Part shown: positions 53,943 through 63,500 of the stretch, in pieces
Position numbering within the stretch: position 1 is the first letter of the stretch
Layout of the letters: every line of letters begins with the position of its first letter
NCBI GenBank assembly: GCA_965214205.1
Contig: OZ243941.1
Location: 372,001 to 436,000 of the forward strand
DNA: 64,000 nt
Direction of reading: 5' to 3'
Source: G963663315 sp965214205
Lineage (GTDB): Bacteria; Pseudomonadota; Gammaproteobacteria; Arenicellales; Poriferihabitantaceae
Program-made: the position numbers and the translations under genes
The notes under the pieces: model-generated
What the model saw: the letters and a program-made list of their open reading frames with translations, nothing else
The model's database searches: none
Told to the model about the DNA's origin: nothing

Positions 53943-53980
53943 AAAAAAAACAGCCTGCATAAAGAGTTCTTTATGCAGGC
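53943..53980 (-). terminator. Strong terminator between binding-protein and permease genes
   Basis: GCCTGCATAAAGA and TCTTTATGCAGGC are perfect complements separated by two bases (53953-53980), so a 12-13 bp stem can form. On the minus strand it is followed by TGTTTTTTTT. It lies 51 bases after the binding-protein stop and 52 before the permease start, so it should favour the binding-protein transcript over the rest. Confidence 0.85.
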
Positions 53981-54030
53981 CCAGATTAAGCATCAAAGCG
54001 AGAATCTGTATCTCGTATCTATCCCTCGAC

Positions 54031-55662
54031 TCAAACCAGCCAACAGAATTCAGGCCACTCACATGCGCCCAGTTGACCCAGTGGAACGGTCGGTATTCCC
54101 ATGATGTTATCTGCAACACCATCGTTGATGTTGGAGAAAGCGGGAATCACCATGCCACTGCCATTGTGGATCAGGGTTTGCATTTCGCAATACATCGCAT
54201 GGCGCTTGACCGGGTCGGTTTCCGCCAGTGAGAGCGTAAGCAACTCACCCATGCGTTCATTATTCCAGTAGGTATCATTCCAGGCCGCCCCGGGGCCGAA
54301 CTGGATAGCCATTTGCGAGTTAGCCGTCGGACGCATATTCCAGGTGACCACATTCAGCGGTTCATTCATCCATACAGAACCCCAGTATCCATCCGTAGGC
54401 ACTTTCTTGATTTGCAGATCGAATCCGATTTTTGCACAGTTCGCCTGGGCAAGCAGACAGACTTCCTCTATGCCGGGCGCCACCGGGGCAACATACAGTT
54501 CGGCGCCGCTGACTCCAGATTTCTTGAAATAGTCCTTGGCTCTGTCCGGATCGAACTCACGTTGCGGCAGTTCCGAACAAAAATCAGGTCCGTGCGCGTA
54601 CATGATCGGCGTATCGTTTCCGAGCGAACCCTTGCCCTTGAGGATTCTTTTCACGATGCGCTCACGATCCATAATGTATTGCATACCCTTGACGAAATCA
54701 TCATTTTCGCCCGGCGCGGTATTTTTCAGGATACAGATAGCAACCTGGAGCGCCGCGGGGGTCGACAGCAAAGTGACGCCGTCGGCTTCTTCCACCTGGC
54801 GAAACGCCTTGGGTTCAATGGTTGAAACCATCTGCATATCACCGGCGAGCAGTGCATTCACACGAGCAACCGGGTCGGTTATTGCGGTGATTTCACAAGC
54901 GTCCAGATTAGCGCCTTCGCGCCAGTAGTTTTCGTTCCGCTTGTGGACTGATTTCACACCGGGTTCAAACGATTCCAGAGTAAATGGACCGGTGCCGATA
55001 CCATCGCCGGTGGTGCCATTCTTGACAATCTTGGTCTGGAACAACCCGAGCAGGGTAGGCAAATCAGCATTCGGTGAGTTCATGACTGCCCGAACTTCAT
55101 GGGAACCCATTTTTTTCCATTCCCCTACTGATTCCAGAACAGACTTGATAACCGAAGTGGAGTCGTCACCATGGTGACGGCTCATACTGTAAACCACATC
55201 GTCCGCGGTCAATGGCGTGCCATCATGAAATTCGACGCCCTGGCGGATTTTGAAATTCCACTCGGTCGCGTCACTGTTCGGTTCGAATGTTTCCGCCAGC
55301 TCAGGCTGGGGAACCAGCTCATTGGAATGCTGGATCAGGCTGTTATAGGTCGCGCGTCCACGGGTATAGTCAATGGTTGAGGTGAACTGCGGCGGATCCA
55401 GTTGATCGTCCGGGCCGTGGAGGTTGGAAGCGAATCGAACGCTGCCGCCTTTTTTCGGGGTCATAGCCATCGCTGACCCGCCGGTACTCAGCAAATTCTG
55501 TGCGGTAGCCATTGAAACACCGGTCACCGCCATCAGCTTCAGCACATCGCGTCGGGAATAGCGGCTTTTTACTGCCTTCTCGACCAATCCCTTGTCATAG
55601 GCCGATAGATCAGAATAACTTACCTCGCCCGGGATGCTTTCAGGGGTTATCGTTTTTTTCAT
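54031..55662 (-). CDS. Family 5 (peptide-type) solute-binding protein, Tat-exported
   Basis: 543-residue binding protein of the Opp/Dpp/SBP_bac_5 family. The signal is unusual: ~33 residues precede a twin-arginine motif SRRDVLKLM, then a hydrophobic stretch ending ...GGSAMAM, which predicts Tat export after folding. The mature part has ELVPQPELAETFEPNSDATEWNFKIRQGVEFHDGTPLTADDVVYSM, the family signature. The ligand is unknown; family members carry peptides, nickel, glutathione, sugars and opines. It heads an operon with DppB- and DppC-type permeases and a fused ATPase. Confidence 0.92.
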   Translation of the reverse strand: MKKTITPESIPGEVSYSDLSAYDKGLVEKAVKSRYSRRDVLKLMAVTGVSMATAQNLLSTGGSAMAMTPKKGGSVRFASNLHGPDDQLDPPQFTSTIDYTRGRATYNSLIQHSNELVPQPELAETFEPNSDATEWNFKIRQGVEFHDGTPLTADDVVYSMSRHHGDDSTSVIKSVLESVGEWKKMGSHEVRAVMNSPNADLPTLLGLFQTKIVKNGTTGDGIGTGPFTLESFEPGVKSVHKRNENYWREGANLDACEITAITDPVARVNALLAGDMQMVSTIEPKAFRQVEEADGVTLLSTPAALQVAICILKNTAPGENDDFVKGMQYIMDRERIVKRILKGKGSLGNDTPIMYAHGPDFCSELPQREFDPDRAKDYFKKSGVSGAELYVAPVAPGIEEVCLLAQANCAKIGFDLQIKKVPTDGYWGSVWMNEPLNVVTWNMRPTANSQMAIQFGPGAAWNDTYWNNERMGELLTLSLAETDPVKRHAMYCEMQTLIHNGSGMVIPAFSNINDGVADNIMGIPTVPLGQLGACEWPEFCWLV

Positions 55663-56088
55663 GTTTTAATACTCCAGTTGTTTTGCATTTTATTGTTCAG
55701 TTGCCGACACGTTATCGCGTGGCGCCAGACACAGTCCTTGCATCTTGGGGAACGGATACGAAGACTTCTAACGGAGCCATTATACACAAAAATCGTGACT
55801 TCTGGCGGTATTGACGGGAAAGCAAGCCAAACACGCCGCCTGGAAATCATTTCATGTCGCAAAAATAACATTAGAATCCCCGCTTTACTTCTGTCATACA
55901 GGCGCCACGGGCATAAATCCGAGAAAATACAGAAGTTCACCATAATTTATGCAGTTTATTGCGCGAAATCATGAAAAAATTGTAATGTCCACCAATCCTG
56001 TCATCAGCCCCGCAACCGGTTCGAAACAAGTGATTCACCGATATAATCGGAACCCGCCAAAACATCCCGACATGCCATAATCAACCAA
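55663..56088. other. Non-coding divergent region
   Basis: 426 bases between the binding-protein gene (-) and the malonyl-CoA decarboxylase gene (+). It is A+T-rich compared with its flanks, has no ORF with recognisable similarity and no tRNA-like fold that I could see. It must hold both promoters. A TATAAT at 56042 is the only convincing element. Confidence 0.7.
56042..56047 (+). promoter_or_regulatory. Candidate -10 box for malonyl-CoA decarboxylase gene
   Basis: A perfect TATAAT 41 bases before the ATG at 56089. The hexamer 17 bases upstream (GTTCGA) is a poor -35, so an activator may be needed or the match may be chance. Confidence 0.4.
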
Positions 56089-57486
56089 ATGCAAATCACA
56101 TCGCACTCCACACAATCCGTACTGGACCGGACACTGGACAATCTCGTATCCGGCTGGAAACGGATTTCACAGTCCGGCAATGCCGGTACTTTCCGGCTGC
56201 ATCCGGATTTGCCTGACCGTGACCTGAAACAATTAAGAATACAAATGCAGGGCTGCCTGGAGAGCAGGGGCGGAGAAATGTCCGCGCGGGCGCGCGCCGC
56301 CAGTCTGGGACAAGCCTATCTTGAGCTCAATGATCAGGGGCGGCGCCGGTTTTTCAGGCTGCTGGTTGAGGAATTCGGGATTGACCGGACTGTGTTGGCA
56401 GACACTGCCAGAGAATACCTCGAAAATCCCGATGATCCGGAGATACCGGAAAAAATGAGAACCGTATTGCGGCCGCCCTGGATCAAGCTGTTCACACAGT
56501 TCAATGCTCTGCCAAGCGGCATCCGGTTCCTGGTTGACATGCGGGCCGACATACTGCGTCTCTCGAAACAACACAGCGGACTCGAAGCCCTGAGCCAGGA
56601 CCTGAAGAACCTGCTGATATCCTGGTTTGACATCGGCTTCCTTGAACTGAAAAGGATCACCTGGGACGAACCGGCTTCGTTGCTGGAAAAACTGATCGAA
56701 TACGAAGCCGTACACGAGATTCACTCCTGGGATGATCTGAAGAACAGGCTGGACATCGACCGTTGCTGTTACGCGTTTTTTCATCCGGGAATGCCTAACG
56801 AGCCCCTGATTTTTGTACAGGTCGCGCTGGTTAACGGGTTGTCCACAAACGTAAATGAACTGCTCGACGACGCCGCGCCGGTGGAAAACCCGGAAAATGC
56901 CAATACCGCAATCTTTTATTCGATCAGCAATACACAGTCCGGACTGAAAGGGGTCAATCTCGGGGATTTCCTGATCAAGCGGGTGGTTGACGACCTGATC
57001 AAAAGTTTCCCGAACCTGAAAACCTTTTCGACACTGTCACCGGTTCCGGGGTTTGCGAAATTCATCAGACAGCAACTGGAAAATGGCCGAACCTCTGTTT
57101 TCAGTGACCGCGAAGCCGTCCTGCTGAACGCGCTGATTCTCGACAGCCGCAATGATTGGGTCAGAAATGAAGAAATCACAACCACGGTAAAGCCCCTGTT
57201 GATGCGGGTCTGCGCGGATTATCTGCTGAACCAGAAGCAAGGGGCCGTAGCCCGCGATTCCGTAGCCAACTTCCACCTGAAGAACGGCGCCCGGATTGAA
57301 CAGATTAACTGGCTGGCGGATCAGTCGGAACAGGGTATGCAATACTCCTTCGGGCTGATGGTGAATTATCTGTACAGGCTGCCCGACATCGAAAAAAATC
57401 ATGAGGCATACATCGGACAGGGGACAATACGCTCTTCATCATCGGTCAAGGCCCTGTTGAAACAGCCCCGGCACAAAAGAGAATGA
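56089..57486 (+). CDS. Malonyl-CoA decarboxylase
   Basis: 465-residue enzyme releasing CO2 from malonyl-CoA to give acetyl-CoA. It has the all-helical N-terminal domain and the GNAT-like catalytic domain with CCYAFFHPGMPNEPLIFVQVAL, then FYSISNTQSGLKGVNLGDFLIKRVVDDL and FSTLSPVPGF, all family hallmarks. No malonyl-CoA synthetase (matB) or malonate transporter is adjacent, so the malonyl-CoA source is not evident from context. It converges on the argD-type gene with an 11-base gap. Confidence 0.93.
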   Translation: MQITSHSTQSVLDRTLDNLVSGWKRISQSGNAGTFRLHPDLPDRDLKQLRIQMQGCLESRGGEMSARARAASLGQAYLELNDQGRRRFFRLLVEEFGIDRTVLADTAREYLENPDDPEIPEKMRTVLRPPWIKLFTQFNALPSGIRFLVDMRADILRLSKQHSGLEALSQDLKNLLISWFDIGFLELKRITWDEPASLLEKLIEYEAVHEIHSWDDLKNRLDIDRCCYAFFHPGMPNEPLIFVQVALVNGLSTNVNELLDDAAPVENPENANTAIFYSISNTQSGLKGVNLGDFLIKRVVDDLIKSFPNLKTFSTLSPVPGFAKFIRQQLENGRTSVFSDREAVLLNALILDSRNDWVRNEEITTTVKPLLMRVCADYLLNQKQGAVARDSVANFHLKNGARIEQINWLADQSEQGMQYSFGLMVNYLYRLPDIEKNHEAYIGQGTIRSSSSVKALLKQPRHKRE

Positions 57487-57497
57487 CCCTTACCCCC

Positions 57498-58778
57498 TTA
57501 CCCGACATTCACGGCCAGGCCCGCAATGGCTTCACGCATGATTTGCAGGCCCTGATCAATGTCTGACTCGCTTATATTCAAAGCGGGCGCAATCCGCACC
57601 ACGTCCGGCCCCGCGTTCAGTACCAGCAATCCCTTTTGCGTACAGGCCGCCACCACATCCCGCGCCTGACCCGCATAGCGTGGCGCAAGTTCACAGCCGA
57701 GCAGAAGTCCGATACCGCGGATTTCCCGGAAGACATTGAATTCCCGGTTGATTTCCTCCAGGCCAGTGGTCAACCGCTGACTGGCCGTCACCACGTTTTG
57801 CAGCATTTCCGGGGTATTGACCAATTCGAGGACCTTGCAGGCGACGGCGCAAGCCATCGGGTTTCCGCCAAAGGTACTGCCGTGGGTACCCACCACCAGA
57901 CTCTTCGCAATCCCGGCCGTGGTCAACATGGCGCTAACCGGGAAACCGCCACCCAACGCCTTGGCCGTGGTCAGTATATCCGGTGTCACGCCCAGTTTCT
58001 GATAGACATACAGATTCCCGGACCGGCCCATCCCGCATTGTATCTCATCGAAAATCAAAAGCGCGTTTTCCCGGTCACAGGATGACCGCAGTGTCTCGAG
58101 AAATTCCACGGTGGCTGGCATCACCCCGCCTTCACCCTGACACGGCTCGACAATCACCGCACAGATCCGCCCCCGGTTTTTTGCGAAATATTCCCGCACG
58201 GCTCCGGAGTCATTAAACCGGCAATGCGAGATACCGGCCGGCCTCGGGCCGAAGCCACTACTGTATTGCGGCTGACCCCCAGCGCACACAGTAAACAGCG
58301 TCCGTCCATGGAAAGCCTGATCGAAAGCCAGAATCTCGTATTTTTCCGGAGAGAAATGATCCACCGCGTAACGCCGCGCCAGTTTCAAGGCGGCCTCATT
58401 CACCTCCGCCCCGGAATTTGCCAGAAAAACACGCTCGGCAAAGGTCGCCGCGCAAAGCGCATTAGCCAGGTCCAGAGCAGGCTGATTGGTCAGAAGGTTA
58501 CTGACATGCCAGAATTTGTCGGCCTGTTCCATCAGGGCATTGACCAGTTCAGGGTGTGCGTGACCCAGCGCGGAGACCGCGATACCCGCGGCAAAATCGA
58601 CATATTCACGGCCTTCCGTATCCCACAGGCGTGAACCCCTGCCGTAAGCCGGCATGATTTCCATAGGCGCATAATTCGGCGTCATCACCGCGTCGAAATC
58701 CGCGCGAGCGGATGCAACGGATGACATCTCTGCAGGCGTGTCATTTACAGTTTCGTTTTTTGGTTGTATCGTAGCCAT
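57498..58778 (-). CDS. argD: Acetylornithine/succinylornithine aminotransferase
   Basis: 426-residue class III PLP aminotransferase of the ArgD/AstC branch. The N-terminal core begins YAPMEIMPAYGRGSRLWDTEGREYVDFAAGIAVSALGHAHP. FLANSGAEVNEAALKLAR and FHGRTLFTV follow, and DEIQCGMGRSGNLYVYQ is near the PLP-binding site, with the PLP lysine in TTAKALGGGFP. The first ~25 residues are extra and probably disordered; a start nearer to MSSVASAR is possible. It makes N-acetylornithine for arginine synthesis or acts in arginine catabolism. No other arg or ast gene is adjacent to decide. Confidence 0.87.
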   Translation of the reverse strand: MATIQPKNETVNDTPAEMSSVASARADFDAVMTPNYAPMEIMPAYGRGSRLWDTEGREYVDFAAGIAVSALGHAHPELVNALMEQADKFWHVSNLLTNQPALDLANALCAATFAERVFLANSGAEVNEAALKLARRYAVDHFSPEKYEILAFDQAFHGRTLFTVCAGGQPQYSSGFGPRPAGISHCRFNDSGAVREYFAKNRGRICAVIVEPCQGEGGVMPATVEFLETLRSSCDRENALLIFDEIQCGMGRSGNLYVYQKLGVTPDILTTAKALGGGFPVSAMLTTAGIAKSLVVGTHGSTFGGNPMACAVACKVLELVNTPEMLQNVVTASQRLTTGLEEINREFNVFREIRGIGLLLGCELAPRYAGQARDVVAACTQKGLLVLNAGPDVVRIAPALNISESDIDQGLQIMREAIAGLAVNVG

Positions 58779-58892
58779 ATTTCCTGATTGTCCTGGTTAT
58801 TTCACAATAATCCACCGCGGGACTGGAATTTTAACCGCGCTGACAACAGAATATCAGATTATTTTTACTATACCCGTACCGGGAGTACAGGC

Positions 58893-60548
58893 ATGACCGA
58901 ACAAATACCTGAACGTGAATCAATGGAAGTGGATGTGGTTATTGTGGGCGCAGGCCCGGCTGGTTTGTCAGCCGCGTGCCGATTGATGCAACTGGCCGGG
59001 CAGCGGGAGCAGGAATTGTCAGTCGTTGTCCTTGAAAAAGGCTCCGAAGTCGGCGCTCACATCCTGTCCGGCGCGCTGTTCGAACCCCGCGCCCTGAACG
59101 AATTGTTCCCGGACTGGAAAGAGCTTGGGGCGCCGCTGCATACGGAAGTGACGAAAGACCGGGCGCTGATGTTCAGGAACAGCGAAAAAGCGTGGAACCT
59201 GCCGCTCTGGATGGTGCCCGCTCCGATGCACAATGACGGCAACTACATCATCAGCCTGGGGGAATTGTGCCGCTGGCTGGCCGAGCGGGCTGAGGAGTTG
59301 GGAGTTGAGATATTTCCGGGGTTTCCCGCTTCGGAAATCCTGTTCCATGAAGACGGCGGCGTCAAGGGAGTGGCCACCGGGGAAATGGGACGAAGCGCAA
59401 CCGGCGAAACCAGGGCATCTTACGAACCCGGTATGGAGCTGCACGCGAAGGTCACCCTGTTCGCGGAAGGCAGTCGGGGGCATCTGGGCAAACAATTGAT
59501 TGAGCGGTTCGACCTGGCGGCGGGCACGCAGACCCAGCACTACGGCATCGGCATCAAGGAACTGTGGCAGATCAATCCCGACAAACATCATCCGGGGCTG
59601 GTCGTGCACGGAGCGGGATGGCCGCTGTCCGAGCACGGAGCGTCCGGAGGCTCCTTTCTTTATCACCTCGGGGACAATCAGGTTTCGATGGGATTGATTA
59701 CCGACCTGTCATACAACAATCCCTGGCTCAGTCCGTTTGACGAATTCCAGCGATTCAAGCATCACCCCGAAATCAGAAAGTATCTGGAAGGCGGCGAGCG
59801 CATCGCCTATGGCGCCCGGGCGATTACAAAAGGAGGGTTCAACGCGCTGCCCCGAATGCACATGCCCAACGCCCTGCTGATTGGCTGCGACGCTGGCACA
59901 TTGAACTTTTCCAAGATCAAGGGCTCCCACACCGCCATGAAATCCGGCATGATCGCGGCGGAAGCGGTTTATCACAACCTGCGCGGTGACAGCAGTCTCG
60001 AAGAGCATCAGACCCGTTTCAGGGATTCCTGGCTTTATCAGGAGCTTTATCGGTCACGGAACTTCGGCGCTGCATTACACAGTATGGGCGCCTGGGTCGG
60101 AGGGGCCTATAATTTTGTTGACCAAACTCTCTTCGCCGGCAAATTGCCGTTCAGGCTTACCGACCCGGTTGCCGACCATGAATCATTGAAACCGGCCAGT
60201 GACTGCACACCCATCGAATACCCGAAACCGGACAGCGAATTGAGTTTCGACAAGACCTCCTCGGTCTACCTGTCCAGTACCAACCATGAGGAAGATCAAC
60301 CGGTGCATCTGCGGCTGAAAGAACCGGAACTGGCTGTAGAAACCAATTACCGGATTTACGGTGGGCCGGAAGAACGCTTCTGCCCCGCCGGCGTGTATGA
60401 ATTCATTAACACGGAATCCCGGCCTGAGCTGCAAATCAACGCCCAGAATTGCGTACACTGCAAAACCTGCGACATCAAGGATCCGACCGGAAACATCAAC
60501 TGGGTCACACCCGAAGGAGCGGGCGGCCCCAACTATACCGCCATGTAA
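58893..60548 (+). CDS. Electron transfer flavoprotein-ubiquinone oxidoreductase
   Basis: 551-residue membrane-associated ETF-QO that passes electrons from ETF to ubiquinone during fatty-acid and amino-acid oxidation. The FAD motif is VVIVGAGPAGLSAACRL near the N-terminus; GVKGVATGEMG and the ubiquinone-binding region GWPLSEHGASGGSFLYHL are present. The C-terminal 4Fe-4S ligands are in FCPAGVYEF and NCVHCKTCDIKDPTGNINW. The ORF opens 105 bases earlier, but MTEQIPERESMEVDVVIVG is the sensible start. etfAB are not in the window. It converges on purL with only seven bases between. Confidence 0.94.
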   Translation: MTEQIPERESMEVDVVIVGAGPAGLSAACRLMQLAGQREQELSVVVLEKGSEVGAHILSGALFEPRALNELFPDWKELGAPLHTEVTKDRALMFRNSEKAWNLPLWMVPAPMHNDGNYIISLGELCRWLAERAEELGVEIFPGFPASEILFHEDGGVKGVATGEMGRSATGETRASYEPGMELHAKVTLFAEGSRGHLGKQLIERFDLAAGTQTQHYGIGIKELWQINPDKHHPGLVVHGAGWPLSEHGASGGSFLYHLGDNQVSMGLITDLSYNNPWLSPFDEFQRFKHHPEIRKYLEGGERIAYGARAITKGGFNALPRMHMPNALLIGCDAGTLNFSKIKGSHTAMKSGMIAAEAVYHNLRGDSSLEEHQTRFRDSWLYQELYRSRNFGAALHSMGAWVGGAYNFVDQTLFAGKLPFRLTDPVADHESLKPASDCTPIEYPKPDSELSFDKTSSVYLSSTNHEEDQPVHLRLKEPELAVETNYRIYGGPEERFCPAGVYEFINTESRPELQINAQNCVHCKTCDIKDPTGNINWVTPEGAGGPNYTAM

Positions 60549-60555
60549 CGCGGCT

Positions 60556-63500
60556 CTACGCCACCCAGTCGCGGGCATTCAGGAACATTCTGATCCACGG
60601 GCTGTATTCCCCCCAGTCATCGGGATGCCAGGAATTTGAAACGGTTCGAAAGACCCGTTCCGGATGGGGCATCATGATGGTGACCCGGCCATCAGCGTTG
60701 GTGAATCCGGTCAATCCATTGGCGGAGCCATTCGGATTGTAGGGATAGACGGTAGTCGGATTGCCGCGATTGTCGATATATCGTAAACACGCCGGATCAT
60801 GGTCCTGCAACCTTCGCATTTTGGACTGATCCGGGAATGCCGCCCGGCCTTCCGCATGGGCTGAAGAGACCGGTATTTTCGACCCGGCCATGCCGCGCAG
60901 CAGGATGGATTTCTCCGAGCATACTTCCACCATGACAAAACGGGCTTCGAACTGTTCGGACCGGTTGCGGACGAATCCCGGCCAACCCGAGGCGCCGGGG
61001 ATGATACTGCGGATGGACGACATCATCTGACAGCCATTGCACACGCCCAGCGCGAAAACATCTGACCGCTCGAAAAAGCGCTGAAAACGCTCCTTCAGAT
61101 CCGGGTTGAACAGAATCGACTTCGCCCACCCTTCACCGGCGCCCAGCACATCGCCGAATGAAAATCCGCCGCAGGCGGCCAGCCCTCTGCAATCATCCAG
61201 CGTCGCTCCATTGATCAGATCCGTGGTGGTCATGTCCACCGCGTCAAACCCGGCGCTGTGAAAAGCCGCGGCCATTTCCAGTTGTCCATTCACCCCCTGC
61301 TCCCGCAGGATGGCCACTTTCGGCCGGGCCAGAACGAGATTCGGCGCGGACTCCACCGCAACGGGAATCCGCTCCGGGACGTTCTCCTCCAGACGGAAAC
61401 CCAGGTCACAAAACAGGCCGGGGTCAGTCTCATCACTCAGGCGCTGGTATTCCTGATCGGCGCATTGCGGATTGTCCCGGAGGCGCTGCATCTGCCAGGA
61501 TGTCTGCGACCAGATTTGATGACACTGGACCCGGCTACGGGAGAACAGGGCCTCGCCCTGTCTGACGATCCGTATGTGGTCACCGGCAACTGGCTGACCG
61601 ATTCGATGCAGACAATCCTCCATTGCCAGAGAACGGGCCCAATGCAGAATTTCGGCGCGCCGCTGCCGCCGGGTTTGAATCACCGCGCCCAGCTCTTCAT
61701 TAAACAGGACCGGCAGGGGGTCTCCATTGATCGGATCGAGATCAATCGACAGCCCGCAGCGCGAAGCAAACGCCATTTCACACAAGGTGGTGATCAAGCC
61801 GCCGTCCGACCGGTCATGATACGCCAGCAGACAGGAATCCCGATTGAGTCTCTGAATCAGGGCGAAAAAACGCTTCATATCTTCGGCGTCATCCAGATCA
61901 GGCACATCCGATCCGATCCGATTCAGGGTCTGGGCAAGGGCGCTCCCTCCCAGCCGATGTTTTCCGCGGCCCAGGTCAATCAACCATAAATCGGTCGGCT
62001 CACCGCCTGTCTGAAGAACCGGAGTCAATGTTTTGCGAACATCGGATACAGCCGCAAAAGCGCTGACGATCAGGGACAACGGAGAGACCACTTTTTGCGG
62101 ACAGCCGCTTTCATCCCGCCACACCGTTTTCATGGACATCGAGTCCTTGCCGACCGGAATTGAAATCCCCAACTGTGGACATAATTCCATCGCCACGGCC
62201 TGGACGGTTTGATAAAGCCGGGCATCGTGGCCTGCTTCGCCAGCCGCCACCATCCAGTTCGCCGACAACCGAATTTGCCCGATGTCGTCAACACAGGCGG
62301 CGGCCAGGTTGGTAATCGCTTCGCCAATCGCCATACGGCCACTGGCCGGCCCGTCAACCACCGCGAGCGGGGTTCGTTCACCAATGGCGAAAGCCTCGCC
62401 CGTGAACCCCCGATAACCCGCGCAACTGACCGCGGCATCCGACACCGGCACCTGCCAGGGGCCCACCATCTGGTCGCGGGCAATCAGGCCAGTGACACTG
62501 CGGTCGCCAATGGTCACCAGAAAGGTCTTGTCCGCCACCGCGGGAAAGGCCAGTACCCGGTCCACGGCGGCGTCAATGGCGAGGCCGGAAAAATCGGGTT
62601 CATCGAATGACCGGATTTCTGTGACCGCGTTGCGAAACATCTTCGGCGGCAGCCCGAACAGCGTTTCCATCGGCAGGTCAATCGGAGAAGCCGTACCCCC
62701 GGAAACATCCGTATCGCGGGTATCGCGTATATCCTGTGTATCGAAGCGCCGATCTGTCAGTCTGAGCGTGGATTCGGCCGTGGCCACGCCCACCCTGGCA
62801 TACAGGCATCGTTCACGGCGGCAGACCCGCTCGAACTCCCGGTAGCGGTCCCGGTCAATCGCCAGTACATAACGCTCCTGGGATTCATTGCACCAGATCT
62901 GCATCGGCGACATGCCCGGCTCCGCGTTCAGGATATCGCGCAATTCAAATCTCCCGCCTGATTCACAGTCGTGCACCAGTTCAGGCAATGCGTTGCACAA
63001 GCCGCCCGCCCCGACATCGTGGATGGAAATAATCGGGTTGTGTTCGCCCATTGCACAGCAGGTATCGATCACCTCCTGACAACGCCTCTGCATTTCCGGA
63101 TTGCCGCGTTGCACAGAAGCGAAATCCAGCGATTCGGAGCTGTCTCCGGAAGCGATGCTGGAAGCCGCTCCGCCGCCGAGCCCAATCAGCATGGCCGGCC
63201 CGCCCAGAACGACAATGGGCGTGTTGTCCGGTATCGGTTTCTTGGCGATATGCGCGGGGCGGATATTGCCCAGCCCGCCCGCGAGCATGATCGGTTTGTG
63301 GTAACCGTAGCGCTGCCCCGGCTGGTCGGCAACCTGTTCGAAAGTACGGAAGTAACCGCAAATATTGGGACGGCCAAACTCATTATTGAACGCCGCCGCT
63401 CCAATCGGAGCTTCCAGCATGATTTGCAGGGGTCCGGCGATACGCCGTGGTTTTTGCTGCGGCGGCTCCCAGGGTTGTTCCAGACCGGGCAGCCGCAGAT

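Noticed and set aside
55663..56088. A possible small RNA or riboswitch in the divergent gap
   Set aside because: Only short imperfect inverted repeats were found, with no T-tract terminator or recognisable aptamer core. Without a covariance search it cannot be supported.
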